Shown here: in pieces, positions 16,973 to 26,629 of the stretch | How positions within the stretch are numbered: position 1 is the first letter of the stretch | How the letters are laid out: every line of letters starts with the position of its first letter | Assembly (NCBI GenBank): GCA_028691845.1 | Contig: JAQUYL010000004.1 | Coordinates: 62,001 to 126,000, forward strand | Length of the DNA: 64,000 bases | Reading direction: 5' to 3' | From: Opitutaceae bacterium | GTDB taxonomy: Bacteria; Verrucomicrobiota; Verrucomicrobiia; Opitutales; Opitutaceae | Made by a program: the position numbers and the translations under genes | Notes under the pieces: generated by a model | Told to the model about the DNA's origin: nothing | The model's input: only the letters and a program-made list of their open reading frames with translations | Database searches by the model: none

Positions 16973-18823
16973 ATGTCCACAACCGCTCCGCAAAAATTCG
17001 AGTTCCAAACCGAAATCAAGCAGCTGCTCGATATTGTCGTTCATTCGCTCTACACTGAAAAGGAGATCTTCGTGCGCGAACTGGTCTCCAACGCCTCCGA
17101 TGCGCTGGAAAAGCTGCGCCACCTGCAGGTCGTCGAGAAGGAGATCTTCGACGACCGCCTGGATCTGGAAATCAACATCACGACCGACGACAAGGCAAAG
17201 ACCATCACGATCCAGGATTTTGGAGTTGGCATGACGCAGGCCGAGCTTGTCGAAAATCTCGGCACCATCGCCCACTCCGGCTCCAAGGCCTTCCTCAAGA
17301 CGCTCAGCGAAACCGGCCAGAAAAACGCCAGCCTCATCGGCCAGTTCGGCGTCGGTTTCTACAGCGCTTTCATGGTGGCCAAGTCGGTCAAGGTTTACAG
17401 CCATTCGTGGCGCGCCGCCGAGGCGGGCCATCTCTGGACGTGCGACGGTTCCGGCACCTATGAGATTGAGGAGTGCGATGGCCAGCGGCGCGGCTGCAAG
17501 ATCATCATCGAACTGAAGGACGAATGCGCCGAGTTTTCCCAGGAATGGCGCATCACAGAAATCCTCCGGCGGTACAGCGCCTTTGTCGGATTCCCCCTCA
17601 ACCTGAACGGCAAGCGCATCAACACCGTCCAGGCGCTCTGGCTGCGCAATAAAAACGAGATCAAGGAGGAGGAATACACCGAATTCTTCAAATTCCAGGC
17701 CCACACCACGGACGAGCCGCACCTGCGCCTCCATTTCTCCGCCGACGCCCCGCTCGCGATCAACGCGCTGCTCTTTGTGCCGAAGGAGAATCCCGAGCGC
17801 TTCGGCCTCATGCGGACCGAGCCGGCGGTGGCGCTCTACTGCCGCAAGGTGCTCATCGACGCCCGCCCCAAGGATCTGCTGCCCGAATGGCTGCGCTTTC
17901 TCAAGGGCGTCGTCGACAGCGAGGATCTGCCCCTGAACATCTCGCGTGAAACGATGCAGGACAAGGCGCTCGTCGACAAACTCAACAAGGTTATCACCAA
18001 ACGGTTTCTCAAACAGCTCGAGGACGAGGCCCGGAATCGGCCCGACGTCTACAAGATTTTCTTCCAACAGTTCGGCCTCTACTTGAAGGAGGGCGCCGCG
18101 CTGGACTACATGCACAAGGACCAGCTCACAAAACTCCTCCGCTTCCAGTCGTCGCTCACCGCTCAGGATGAGCTCATCTCGTTGACCGACTATGTCGGCC
18201 GCATGAAGGAAGGCCAAAAGGAAATTTATTACCTCGTCGGCACGAACCGCGAAGCCTTGGAGTCCGGGCCCTACGTTGAAGGTTTCAAGGCCCGCGGCCT
18301 CGAAGTGCTTTTCTGCTACGAAGCGGTCGATGCCTACGTGTTTGATCACGTGCGCGAATTTGAGGGTAAAAAGGTGCTCGCCGCCGACTCGGCCGAAGTG
18401 AAGCTCGACCCCGCACCCACCCCGCCCGGCAGCGAACCGCTCAGCGAGCCCGAAACCAAGGAGCTGGCGCAATGGCTCAAGGAGACGCTCGGCGAGCGCG
18501 TCGCCGACGTGAAATCCAGCGACCGCCTCGTCGATTCGCCCGCGCTGGCCACCAATGCCGACAAGATGATGCCGGCGCATCTGCGGCGCATGATGAAAGC
18601 GATGAAAAAGGACGGGGAGGCCGACGAGCCCGTGCGCGTCAACTTCGAGATCAATCCACGCCACTGCATCATCCAACGGCTCGCCGCCATCCGCACAACC
18701 ACCCCCGACAGGGCCAGGCTCGTCGCGGAGCAATTGCTGGACAACGCCCTGATCGCCGCCGGCCTGCTCGACGATCCGTCCAAAATGGTCGCACGCCTCA
18801 ATAAATTGCTCGAGTCGGTTTGA
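16973..18823 (+). CDS. htpG: molecular chaperone HtpG (Hsp90)
   Basis: A 616-residue Hsp90, close to the usual bacterial length. The N-terminal GHKL ATPase site is intact: ELVSNASDALEK, QDFGVGMT, GTIAHSGS and GQFGVGFYSAFM. The middle domain has GVVDSEDLPLNISRE, and the C-terminal dimerisation domain ends without an MEEVD tail, as in bacteria. It is a cytoplasmic ATP-driven chaperone dimer. It is transcribed rightward, divergent from the third LptF/G gene, and followed by a non-coding stretch, so it is probably monocistronic. Confidence 0.97.
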   Translation: MSTTAPQKFEFQTEIKQLLDIVVHSLYTEKEIFVRELVSNASDALEKLRHLQVVEKEIFDDRLDLEINITTDDKAKTITIQDFGVGMTQAELVENLGTIAHSGSKAFLKTLSETGQKNASLIGQFGVGFYSAFMVAKSVKVYSHSWRAAEAGHLWTCDGSGTYEIEECDGQRRGCKIIIELKDECAEFSQEWRITEILRRYSAFVGFPLNLNGKRINTVQALWLRNKNEIKEEEYTEFFKFQAHTTDEPHLRLHFSADAPLAINALLFVPKENPERFGLMRTEPAVALYCRKVLIDARPKDLLPEWLRFLKGVVDSEDLPLNISRETMQDKALVDKLNKVITKRFLKQLEDEARNRPDVYKIFFQQFGLYLKEGAALDYMHKDQLTKLLRFQSSLTAQDELISLTDYVGRMKEGQKEIYYLVGTNREALESGPYVEGFKARGLEVLFCYEAVDAYVFDHVREFEGKKVLAADSAEVKLDPAPTPPGSEPLSEPETKELAQWLKETLGERVADVKSSDRLVDSPALATNADKMMPAHLRRMMKAMKKDGEADEPVRVNFEINPRHCIIQRLAAIRTTTPDRARLVAEQLLDNALIAAGLLDDPSKMVARLNKLLESV

Positions 18824-19183
18824 CCGCCCGGCGTCTGCTCGGTGTGAATTCCGCCGGGGGCACCCGACGCCGGACAAGGAAGAGCACGGCCCTTGTCCAT
18901 CCCCGCTTGCTTCCGCGGCCGAGAGGCCTGGGCAGGCGTCGTTTCGTTCGCAGAGGCGTGGTTTGCCGCCACGCAGGATGATCCATTGCGGCGGGAAAGA
19001 ATCAAAAGAACACCCTCGACGGCAGGCGCTGCAGCCGAAATTGATGACCTTCCCGGCCCCATCAGCATATTCCACTTGAACCCTATGCCTGGAGTTGAAA
19101 GCGCCCTGCCGCCCCGCCGCAGAGCCGGCGCTTTCTTGCCCTCCCCGGTTCTTTCCTTCTCACTGAGGTCACCTTTTCACCCC
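18824..19183. other. intergenic region between htpG and the aldehyde dehydrogenase
   Basis: About 360 bases. A bulged inverted repeat (CCGGCGTC near 18828 with GACGCCGG near 18866) could be an htpG transcript end, but no T tract follows. The open frame that runs into the dehydrogenase has no protein-family features here. Confidence 0.4.
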
Positions 19184-20554
19184 ATGTCTCTTGTCTCCAT
19201 CAATCCCGCAACGGGAAGAAAGATCCGCGCCTATCGCGAGTTCACCCCGGCCCAGGTCATGGACGCGGTTGCTCATGCCCACGCCGCGTTTCAGGACTGG
19301 CGTCACCTGCGCTTCACCCAGCGGGCAGCCTTCCTGCGCGCCGTGGCGCGCGAATTGCGGCGCAGCCAGGTCGAGTACGCCCTGCTGGCGACCGAGGAAA
19401 TGGGCAAACCGATTAGCCAATCGCTTCCTGAGATTGAGAAATGCGCCGCGTGTTTCGACTACTTTGCCGCCAATGGGTCTCGTTTCTTGGCCGATGAATC
19501 AGCCATCGACGGCAACCATCGACGCGCCTTTGTCACCTACCAGCCCCTCGGGGTGATCCTCGCGATCATGCCTTGGAACTTCCCATACTGGCAGGCTTGC
19601 CGGGCCGCCGCTCCTGCGTTGATGGCGGGCAATGTGATGCTGCTGAAACATTCGTCCAACGTCACCGGCTGCGCGCTGGCCATCGAGCAAGCCTTCGTCC
19701 GTGCCGGATTGCCCCGCGGCGTTTTTCAGGCCCTGCCTGTTGGCTCGCCCCGCGTCGAGGGTCTCATCCGGCATCCGCACGTGCGCGCCGTCACCCTAAC
19801 CGGCAGCACCGAGGCCGGCAAACGGGTGGCCTCAGTGGCGGGCTCAGTCATGAAGAAGGGGGTTTTCGAACTGGGGGGCAGCGATCCCTATGTCATCCTT
19901 GAAGACGCAGACCTCCCCACCGCGGCGGAGATCTGCGCGGCCTCCCGCCTGATCAACTCCGGCCAGAGCTGCGTCGCCGCCAAACGCTTCATCGTGGTCG
20001 AACGCGTGCGGAAGAAATTCGAGCGGCTTTTCATCGAGTCCATGGCCGCACACAGGACGGGCGATCCCCGCGTCTCCACCACCGAGATCGGCCCGCTCGC
20101 CCGCGCCGATTTGCGCTCGGCTTTGCACGCGCAGGTCCAGGCCAGCATCCGCCGCGGCGCCCGGCTCGCTCTGGGCGGGAAAATTTCGTCCGGCCCGGGA
20201 TACTTCTATCCCCCGACAGTTTTGACCGGGGTGCAGCCGGGCATGCCTGCCTATCACGAGGAATTGTTCGGGCCGGTCGCGGCGATCATTCCGGCCCGAA
20301 ACGAAGCTGCCGCCATTCGCATCGCCAACGACTCGCCCTACGGTCTCGGCTCCGCGGTGTTCACGCGCAACCGCCGCCGCGGCGAGCGTATCGCCCGCGA
20401 ACAGCTCGAAGCCGGGCTCGCTTATGTCAATGGCGCGGTCCAGTCGCAACCTGCCCTGCCCTTCGGGGGCGTCAAGGACTCGGGCTACGGCCGCGAACTC
20501 GGCCTCATGGGCATCCGCGAGTTCGTCAATACCAAGACCATCCTGGTCGCCTGA
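19184..20554 (+). CDS. NAD(P)-dependent succinate-semialdehyde dehydrogenase (Sad/YneI-like)
   Basis: A 456-residue aldehyde dehydrogenase of the length and start (SINPATGRKI) seen in the Sad/YneI group. It has IMPWNFPYWQ for the cofactor site, the loop GSTEAGKRV, the general base in FELGGSDPYV and the catalytic cysteine in NSGQSCVAAKRF. It oxidises an aldehyde, probably succinate semialdehyde, to the acid in the cytoplasm. The ATG at 19184 is chosen because the family start follows directly; the open frame upstream is unconstrained. The PstS-like gene follows 52 bp later. Substrate is assigned by family only. Confidence 0.88.
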   Translation: MSLVSINPATGRKIRAYREFTPAQVMDAVAHAHAAFQDWRHLRFTQRAAFLRAVARELRRSQVEYALLATEEMGKPISQSLPEIEKCAACFDYFAANGSRFLADESAIDGNHRRAFVTYQPLGVILAIMPWNFPYWQACRAAAPALMAGNVMLLKHSSNVTGCALAIEQAFVRAGLPRGVFQALPVGSPRVEGLIRHPHVRAVTLTGSTEAGKRVASVAGSVMKKGVFELGGSDPYVILEDADLPTAAEICAASRLINSGQSCVAAKRFIVVERVRKKFERLFIESMAAHRTGDPRVSTTEIGPLARADLRSALHAQVQASIRRGARLALGGKISSGPGYFYPPTVLTGVQPGMPAYHEELFGPVAAIIPARNEAAAIRIANDSPYGLGSAVFTRNRRRGERIAREQLEAGLAYVNGAVQSQPALPFGGVKDSGYGRELGLMGIREFVNTKTILVA

Positions 20555-20606
20555 GTTCGTCCTGCCCGGAAACCGGCCGCTACAGGAGAAATCTGGAATT
20601 CCCGCC

Positions 20607-21668
20607 ATGCTCACCTCTCTCAAACCGCCGGCGCTGATCGCCCTCGCCCTTGCCTGGTCAGTCATCTCGCTGACCGCCGAAACGCCGTGCGTGGACAGCG
20701 GTCTCCCGACTTACAAGCCGGAAGGGCATCCTGTCGGCACCCTGACCATAGCCCGCCTGGCTTCGACGGAGACACTGGTCGGCGCCTGGGTGCGGGAGTT
20801 CAACCGCCTTCATCCCGAAGTCAGGGCCCGCCAGTCTGAGAACGGCACCGACCTGCCGGCCGTCTGTCTGCAGCAACTCATGCGCGGCGACGTCGGGATC
20901 GCGCCGTTTGTGCGGGATATCCAGCCGCCAGAGATGGCCCAGGCGAAAGCCGCGCTCGCCGGCGAGCCGCTCGAAATCGCCATCGCCACAGGCAGCCGCG
21001 CCACCCGGGCGAATGGAAGTGCCATCGCCATCTATGTAAACTCAGCGAACCCGCTTTCCCGCCTCACCCTGGCGCAACTCGACGCGATTTTCTCCGAGAC
21101 CCGCCGGCGCGGACACCCCGAGGCCATCGATCGGTGGGGACAACTCGGGCTGACAGGCGAATGGGCGAATGCGCCCATCCATTGCTACGGCATGGTTGTC
21201 AACCGCCCCGCCGGAGCCACCTACGCCGGCGTCGTATATTTTCTCATGCATCGTCTCATGCTCGACGGGAAATTCAAATCCGATGTCATCCAGTTTCCGG
21301 ACACCGCCGCCGGCCGGGGCAACAACCGCGTATTCGACAATATTGTGAGCGCCCTGGCCGCCGATCGGCTGGGGATCGGCTACGCCGGTTTCTTCAACCA
21401 GATTCCCGGCGTCAAGACCGTCGCGCTCGCCGAGAGCGAGGGGCAGCCTTTTTATGTCGGGACGGCTGACGAGGTGGCACGCCGGGCGTATCCTCTTTCA
21501 CGCACCATGTACGCATTCGTGAAGCGCCGGCCCATCGATTCGTTGGTGCGGGAATTCATGCTCTATGTACTCAGCCGGGACGGCCAGCAGGCCGTGGCGG
21601 AGGATCCGGCCAATTTCCTGCCGCTCCCGGCCGCCGTCGCCGCCCGGGAGCGCGCCAAACTTGATTAG
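20607..21668 (+). CDS. PstS-like periplasmic substrate-binding protein
   Basis: A 353-residue exported protein. A hydrophobic signal segment covers about residues 5-23, ending near SLTAET. It continues as a phosphate-binding-protein-like fold: TLTIARLASTETL, a mid-domain AIAIYVNSANPLSRLTLAQLDAIF (the family's hinge-and-ligand region) and YPLSRTMYAFVK near the end. The PBP-like superfamily binds phosphate or related oxyanions. No pstCAB transporter genes are near, so it is an orphan binding protein. AGGAGA lies about 18 bases before the ATG, further than usual. Confidence 0.8.
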   Translation: MLTSLKPPALIALALAWSVISLTAETPCVDSGLPTYKPEGHPVGTLTIARLASTETLVGAWVREFNRLHPEVRARQSENGTDLPAVCLQQLMRGDVGIAPFVRDIQPPEMAQAKAALAGEPLEIAIATGSRATRANGSAIAIYVNSANPLSRLTLAQLDAIFSETRRRGHPEAIDRWGQLGLTGEWANAPIHCYGMVVNRPAGATYAGVVYFLMHRLMLDGKFKSDVIQFPDTAAGRGNNRVFDNIVSALAADRLGIGYAGFFNQIPGVKTVALAESEGQPFYVGTADEVARRAYPLSRTMYAFVKRRPIDSLVREFMLYVLSRDGQQAVAEDPANFLPLPAAVAARERAKLD

Positions 21669-22305
21669 CTCAGGCCCGTGGCTGCAAATGCGCCGCCAGC
21701 CCCGGACAAAGATGAAGAATGCCGGGAACAACGGGTGTTTATTGCCAGCGATGGCTGCTGCACAAAGACGCCCTGGAATTATCCTAGAAAACGCAATGGA
21801 ACCACCAAGGCACAGAGACAGCGGGGAGGAGTGAGGGGAAAGGCGAAGACCAAGAAGGCGCAAGGATGCATGATGGGCACGTCCGAGTATTTCACTCTGT
21901 GGCCTCCGCGTCTTGTGGTTCATATCAAACTGCGGAATTTAGGACTATTCGCCGTGTCTTCCTGCCCTCACGAGGCCATCGCCGTTCGGTTGCACAACCG
22001 CTTCGCCTGCCGGCCGTCCGCCGCCTGGACCAGCCTCGCGCCCGATCGAATAACGGTCTCTTACCATCAAATCGCCAGACGCGCAGGATTGGCCATCAAG
22101 GGCATCCGGCGACGCTCGGTCAGATCGCTGCGCCCAATCTTCTGAGACTGCGACACGGCACATAGCGGCTTGCACTCGGCTTGCGTCTCCCGAAAGTAGT
22201 TCATGTCTGGAGTGTCCCGCAGTCTGGCCTGTTCTGGCTTCCCCTCCCTGTCTGTATCTGGTTTACTTCGGTTCGCCGTTCCCCCTGCAATTTATTTCCG
22301 CCGGC
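21669..22305. other. intergenic region holding one copy of the inverted-repeat element
   Basis: A 637-base gap. Its first third contains the element at 21778-21950. The remainder (21951-22305) has no coding features that I recognise on either strand. Confidence 0.5.
21778..21950. repeat. MITE-like inverted-repeat element, copy 1
   Basis: A 173-base non-coding element. It opens with ATTATCCTAGAAAACGC then AATGGAACCACCAAGGCACAG, and closes with TTTCACTCTGTGGCC, TTGTGGTT and TGCGGAATTTAGGACTATTC. The outer ends are imperfect inverted repeats of each other, as are the inner ACCAC..CACAGAG and CTCTGTGG..GTGGTT. A second, longer copy lies at 40551-40795 with the same order of blocks. No transposase is encoded. 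It may be a miniature transposable element or a structured interspersed repeat. Confidence 0.7.
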
Positions 22306-23133
22306 ATGAAAATCGATGCCCATCACCTCTTCTGGCGCTATTCACGCAAGGAATTTGACTGGATCAGCGACGACATGGGCGTCCTTCGGCGCAATTTTCT
22401 TCCCGAGGATCTGGCGCCACATCTCGCCGCAGCGAACATAGAAGGCACGGTGGCCGTGCAGGCGCGGCCGGCTGTGGGAGAAACCCACTGGCTGCTTGAA
22501 CTCGCCGAGCATCACCCCTTCATCAAGGGCGTTGTCGGCTGGGTGCCTCTCAACGACCCCCACGTGGAGGGTTTGCTGGATCTGCTGATGGAAAACAAGG
22601 CCTTGAAGGGGATCCGCCACGTTCTCCAGACGGAGCCCAGCGTTTTCCTGGAAACCACAGGCTTCAATGCAGGCTTGCGCGCCGTCTCCTCGCACAAGCT
22701 GGTCTATGATTTGCTTGTCTTCGCGCGGCAGCTGCCGGCGGTCATCGCCCTGGTGGATCGCCATCCGGAGCTGGTGTTTGTGGTCGATCATATCGCCAAA
22801 CCCATCATCACCACCAGCACGCCGCCACCGGAATGGCGCGCGGACATTCGCGAGCTGGCCCGGCGTGAACGCCTCTTCTGCAAAATCTCCGGCATGCCCA
22901 ACGTGGTGCGCGGCACTTCCTGGACGCCCGAATTGCTCTGGCCGTACTTCGACGTCGTGCTCGACGCTTTCGGTCCGGATCGACTCATGTTTGGCTCGGA
23001 CTGGCCGCTCTGTCTCGTCGCCTCCGACTATGCCCGCTGGCATGAGTTTGTCGAAGGTTGCGTCGTCGACCTTAATCCCGATGAGCGCGCCAATATCATG
23101 GGCGGGACAGCCAGCCGCGTGTACCGGCTCTAG
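22306..23133 (+). CDS. amidohydrolase-family protein (COG3618, sugar lactonase-like)
   Basis: A 275-residue amidohydrolase-2 protein. It opens with MKIDAHHLFW, containing the H-x-H-like metal ligands, and has KGVVGWVPL, GIRHVLQTEP, HIAKP and the late aspartate in MFGSDWPL. This layout matches the fuconolactonase/rhamnonolactonase branch (COG3618), which hydrolyses sugar lactones in sugar degradation. The second position of the opening motif is H-H rather than the more usual H-Q. No sugar-catabolic genes lie beside it, so the substrate is open. Confidence 0.85.
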   Translation: MKIDAHHLFWRYSRKEFDWISDDMGVLRRNFLPEDLAPHLAAANIEGTVAVQARPAVGETHWLLELAEHHPFIKGVVGWVPLNDPHVEGLLDLLMENKALKGIRHVLQTEPSVFLETTGFNAGLRAVSSHKLVYDLLVFARQLPAVIALVDRHPELVFVVDHIAKPIITTSTPPPEWRADIRELARRERLFCKISGMPNVVRGTSWTPELLWPYFDVVLDAFGPDRLMFGSDWPLCLVASDYARWHEFVEGCVVDLNPDERANIMGGTASRVYRL

Positions 23134-23261
23134 GCCAAACAGGCGGCGCAAGCGGCGGCGGAACGCTTCCACGACTGCCTGGGGCCTCCCTTGTCTGGGC
23201 CGGCAACCCCTCCAATTGTAGGTCTTGCACCTCGGGCGTTTTGCACGATAATAAAGTTGTC

Positions 23262-23726
23262 ATGAAAACGTTCATCGTGCCCGTCGATTTTTCTGCGGTC
23301 ACCGACCATGTGGTCGATACCGCCGTGTCTTTGGCCCGTTCCCTGGACGGTAAAATCGCACTCGTGCATATCATCCAACCACCCGTGGTCACGAGTGAAT
23401 ACGGCCTGCCGGTTGAAGCATTGCAGGACGCGATCATGATCAGCGAACAGGCCGCCACCAAGCACCTGGCTCGGCTCGGGGAGCGTGTCGCCAAGGAGGG
23501 AGTCAAGTTTGAGACCATCCTGCGCCACGGTCCGCCCGTCTCGGGTATTCTCGAGGAAGCCGACAAAGCCCAGGCCGATTTCATCGTCATCGGATCGCAC
23601 GGTCACGGAAAACTTTACGATCTGCTCGTCGGCACCACTGCCTTCGGTCTGTTGAAACGTGCCAAGTGCGCGGTTGTCATCCTGCCGCCCGAGGCCAAAC
23701 CGGCCCCAAAACCCGTCCTGCCCTGA
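23262..23726 (+). CDS. universal stress protein (UspA family)
   Basis: A 154-residue single-domain UspA protein starting MKTFIVPVDFS. The ATP-binding pattern G-2x-G-9x-G-T is intact in GSHGHGKLYDLLVGTT near residues 112-127, so this member should bind ATP. The function is probably stress or energy-state signalling. It converges with the PPK2 gene, another nucleotide and polyphosphate-linked stress function, though the convergent order gives no operon. Confidence 0.92.
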   Translation: MKTFIVPVDFSAVTDHVVDTAVSLARSLDGKIALVHIIQPPVVTSEYGLPVEALQDAIMISEQAATKHLARLGERVAKEGVKFETILRHGPPVSGILEEADKAQADFIVIGSHGHGKLYDLLVGTTAFGLLKRAKCAVVILPPEAKPAPKPVLP

Positions 23727-23852
23727 GTCACACCCCGGTGGCATCACGGGGATTCCGCCCGGCGGGGTGCCAGCTGGGAATGTCAACCGGCAGTGGCGTC
23801 ATGGCCACCGGGCCGGTGCGGATTCGCCTTGATGATGCTGCCGGGATTTCAG

Positions 23853-25337
23853 CTATAAAACCCGCTCCAGCCTGGCGACGAGTTCCCGGAGAATTTGCAC
23901 GCGGGCCGAAAGTTTGTCATTGCCAGCGACCAGCGTCCACGGGGCAAACTCGGTGCTGGTCCGCGCCACCATCTCGTTGATGGCATCCTCGTAAAGCGGC
24001 CAGCGCTTCCGGTTGCGCCAGTCTTCCTCGGTGATCTTGTAGACCTTGGTCGGCGTCCTCTGCCGTTCCTCGAAGCGCCGCAACTGCTCCGCCTTGCTGA
24101 TATGGAGCCAGAACTTCGCGAGCACTCCACCATGCTCGACCAGTTGTTCCTCGAAATCATTGATCTCCAGGTAGGCCCGCCGCCACTCAGCCTCGGTGGC
24201 AAAGCCCTCCACCCGCTCCACCAGCACACGGCCATACCAGGTGCGGTCGAATATCACCATGCGTCCGTCGCGCGGCAGGTGCCGCCAGAATCTCCACAGA
24301 TAATGATGCGCCCGTTCCTCGTCGGTCGGCGCAGCGATGGGCACCACGCTGATCAGCCGCGGATCGATTGCTTCCACGACCCGGCGGATCGCCCCGCCCT
24401 TGCCGGCGGCATCCCAACCCTCAAACAACGCAACCGTCGCCACCTTTTTCTCGCGGGCTGCCCAGGTCAGCCGGGTGAGATCGGACTGCAGCTGATCCAT
24501 TTCCTTGTCATAGGCCGCCTCCGTCAGCTTGGACTTCAAGTCGACCCGGTCCAGAATCGAGATGGCATGATCAGCCCGCGGGGCCACAGTTGATGTTTTG
24601 ACCGGGGCCGGTTTTTCTTTCTTGGCCTTGTTTTCCAGCGCCTGCTGCAAAGCTTCGAGAATCAGGCGCCCCGCCTCCAGTTCCCGGTAACGGCGGTCAG
24701 TTGCCTCCACGACATGCCACGGGGCATGCGCCGCGTCGGTGCGGCGGATCGCCCGCTCGGACACCCGGGAAAACTTGCTGTAGAGTTTGCAGTTTTTCCT
24801 GTCGGCCTTCGTCACGCGCCAGCGGGTCAGGGGGTCTTTTGCCATCTGCTGGAGCCGTTCGCGCTGCTTCTTCTTCGAAAGGTGCATCCAAAGCTTGACG
24901 ATCACGATGCCGTCGTCGGCCAGCATCTTCTCCAAAAACACGATCCGCTCCAACGCCGAATCCAGCTCGCTGTTGCTGGATTTTCCAAAAACCCGCCGGA
25001 TGATCGGGGCCGTGTACCACGATCCGAAAAAGATGCCGATCCGGCCGCGTGCCGGCATCGACCGCCAGAAACGCCAGTAGGCAGGACGCTCGCTTTCCTC
25101 GTCCGAGGTATCCCAGAACGCGTGCGTCTCCACCCCGCGGGGATCGAACCAGCCGTTCAGTCGGTGCACCATCTCGCCTTTGCCTGCGCCCTCCACTCCC
25201 GACACAATCACGATCAGGGGAATCCTCGCCTCGCGTGCGGCGAACTGCGCGGTCAGAAGACTCGATCGCAAGCCCGCCAGCTTTTTTTCATACTCTTCCT
25301 TGGTAACCTTACGTCCGAGTTCGGCAGCTTCGAACAT
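23853..25337 (-). CDS. pap: two-domain polyphosphate kinase 2 (polyphosphate:AMP phosphotransferase, PAP type)
   Basis: A 494-residue fusion of two PPK2 domains. The first (about 1-230) has Walker A SGVEGAGKG at 46-54. The second (about 270-494) has EGWDAAGKG and the catalytic-lid string DRTWYGRVLVERVEGF. The first domain's equivalent, GSWYTAPIIRRV, lacks the Asp-Arg, as usual in class II enzymes where only the second half is active. It phosphorylates AMP to ADP with polyphosphate. A strong ribosome-binding site AGGAGG lies 5 bases before the ATG. There is no adjacent ppk1 or ppx. Confidence 0.93.
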   Translation of the reverse strand: MFEAAELGRKVTKEEYEKKLAGLRSSLLTAQFAAREARIPLIVIVSGVEGAGKGEMVHRLNGWFDPRGVETHAFWDTSDEESERPAYWRFWRSMPARGRIGIFFGSWYTAPIIRRVFGKSSNSELDSALERIVFLEKMLADDGIVIVKLWMHLSKKKQRERLQQMAKDPLTRWRVTKADRKNCKLYSKFSRVSERAIRRTDAAHAPWHVVEATDRRYRELEAGRLILEALQQALENKAKKEKPAPVKTSTVAPRADHAISILDRVDLKSKLTEAAYDKEMDQLQSDLTRLTWAAREKKVATVALFEGWDAAGKGGAIRRVVEAIDPRLISVVPIAAPTDEERAHHYLWRFWRHLPRDGRMVIFDRTWYGRVLVERVEGFATEAEWRRAYLEINDFEEQLVEHGGVLAKFWLHISKAEQLRRFEERQRTPTKVYKITEEDWRNRKRWPLYEDAINEMVARTSTEFAPWTLVAGNDKLSARVQILRELVARLERVL

Positions 25338-25520
25338 GGTGTCCTCCTATGGGGTTGATTTTCTACATGCTAAGGGCCCCGGCGGCAAAGAGCGAGCCTG
25401 CACTTTGGGTTGCCGCCGCCTGGCTTGATCCTTGCCGGCCCCTCCCCCGAGCACGGCGCGGCGGCGTTCCTGTGTCATGCCCTGGGGCCATCCTCTCGGC
25501 GCCCTAGGCCACCCCGACGG

Positions 25521-25718
25521 TTTGGGGAACTGGTACTGCTGCCCGCGGTGCGCCAGGCGCCCGCGGACACGATCATCGCCGCCCCCGGTACCATCTGCCG
25601 CCACCAGATCCAAGACGGCACCGGCCGCCGGGCCTTTTATCCGGCAGAAATCCTGTTCGACACGCTGGCGCAGCCTTTGCCATCTGGCGGCACGGTGACC
25701 TCTCCGCGCATGCCTTGA
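25521..25718 (+). pseudogene. C-terminal remnant of an FAD-linked oxidase with Fe-S domain
   Basis: One reading frame here translates to GELVLLPAVR, APADTIIAAPGTICRHQI and TGRRAFYPAEILFDTL. I recognise these as the extreme C-terminus of large FAD-binding plus (Fe-S)-binding oxidases (YdiJ/glycolate-oxidase type), where ..VR.APAD..IVA.G.SCR.QI and HPAE.L are expected. The rest of that protein, over 800 residues, is absent upstream: the preceding bases have no matching domain in any frame. It reads as a decayed gene end left by a deletion. Confidence 0.5.
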
Positions 25719-25763
25719 AACCTCAGCGGTGTCGCTGCGGCTCCGATCTTTCCTCAATCCCCG

Positions 25764-26540
25764 CTACGCCTTCGCTGCGGTCTTCCGCCGGCGCCACGCG
25801 GCGAAACCCAGCGCCGCCATGCCCGCCAGCGCCGCATAGGTGGACGGCTCGGGGATGGCGGTAACAGTGAGATTATCGAACGTCGTAGTGATCGGCTGAT
25901 AGTAGGATTGGATACCTATTCCCTCTACCGTTGGAGCAGTGACGTAGTTATTCGTTGTCACCAGTCCATCGTTGACGAAATAGCTGACCACGGCGCTTCC
26001 ATCGGCCACCCGGGTGTAATCCAAACGAAGCGTGGAAGAGGTAGGAAAGAATCCCGGATTTTTTGTAAGTATTACAGAGCCAGAAGTTTTGTATAGATCC
26101 GCTCCACCGTTGTTGCGCAGTAAAAAGAGCGGACCGCCCGCATTCAGCACATCCCTATTAGGATTGGAAAATTTGCCCAATCCAAGAGCGACCCAACAGG
26201 TAGTCTCATTCCCAGTATACGTGCCTTGCGCCGCCATATTGACCGCAACCGACACAGAATAGGTAATACCGGTGGTGATCGACAAAGACAGCCAACCAGT
26301 GGGCGTGTATATCCCCGAACCGATCGGATAAGCGGACGAACCGTTGGTGGAGAGTCCGACCGAATCCTGCCACGTTTCCGATCCGGGTCGGACATCGGGC
26401 GCGGTTCCTGCAAGCGCCCCAGACCTCGTAAACGTGTCTGAAATGACTGTCGTCTGGGCGACGACCGGTAGCGCCACACACGCCATCAACAGGGCGGGAA
26501 CGACTGTTCGATGAAGAGACGCAACGATGGAGGTGGTCAT
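25764..26540 (-). CDS. PEP-CTERM sorting-domain protein A
   Basis: A 258-residue exported protein. A signal peptide ends near residue 28 (VVAQTT). A beta-rich Ser/Thr/Gly-rich body of about 195 residues has no catalytic motif that I recognise and may be a concanavalin/LamG-like fold. The C-terminal sorting tail is IPEPSTYAALAGMAALGFAAWRR: the PEP motif, a hydrophobic helix and arginines. This tail is recognised by an exosortase, which is not in the window. It is paralogous to the gene 89 bp upstream. Likely a surface or extracellular-matrix component. Confidence 0.88.
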   Translation of the reverse strand: MTTSIVASLHRTVVPALLMACVALPVVAQTTVISDTFTRSGALAGTAPDVRPGSETWQDSVGLSTNGSSAYPIGSGIYTPTGWLSLSITTGITYSVSVAVNMAAQGTYTGNETTCWVALGLGKFSNPNRDVLNAGGPLFLLRNNGGADLYKTSGSVILTKNPGFFPTSSTLRLDYTRVADGSAVVSYFVNDGLVTTNNYVTAPTVEGIGIQSYYQPITTTFDNLTVTAIPEPSTYAALAGMAALGFAAWRRRKTAAKA

Positions 26541-26629
26541 GATATCGGTTGGGTAAAGGGGCGGTGGTGGTCTCCTTCAGGTGATGGGAAGGAATGCCGG
26601 CACGGAGAGAAGATATCCGTCGTCAAGGT

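Noticed and set aside
16937..19075. A 712-codon open frame on the minus strand
   Set aside because: It is antisense to htpG and has no recognisable domains.
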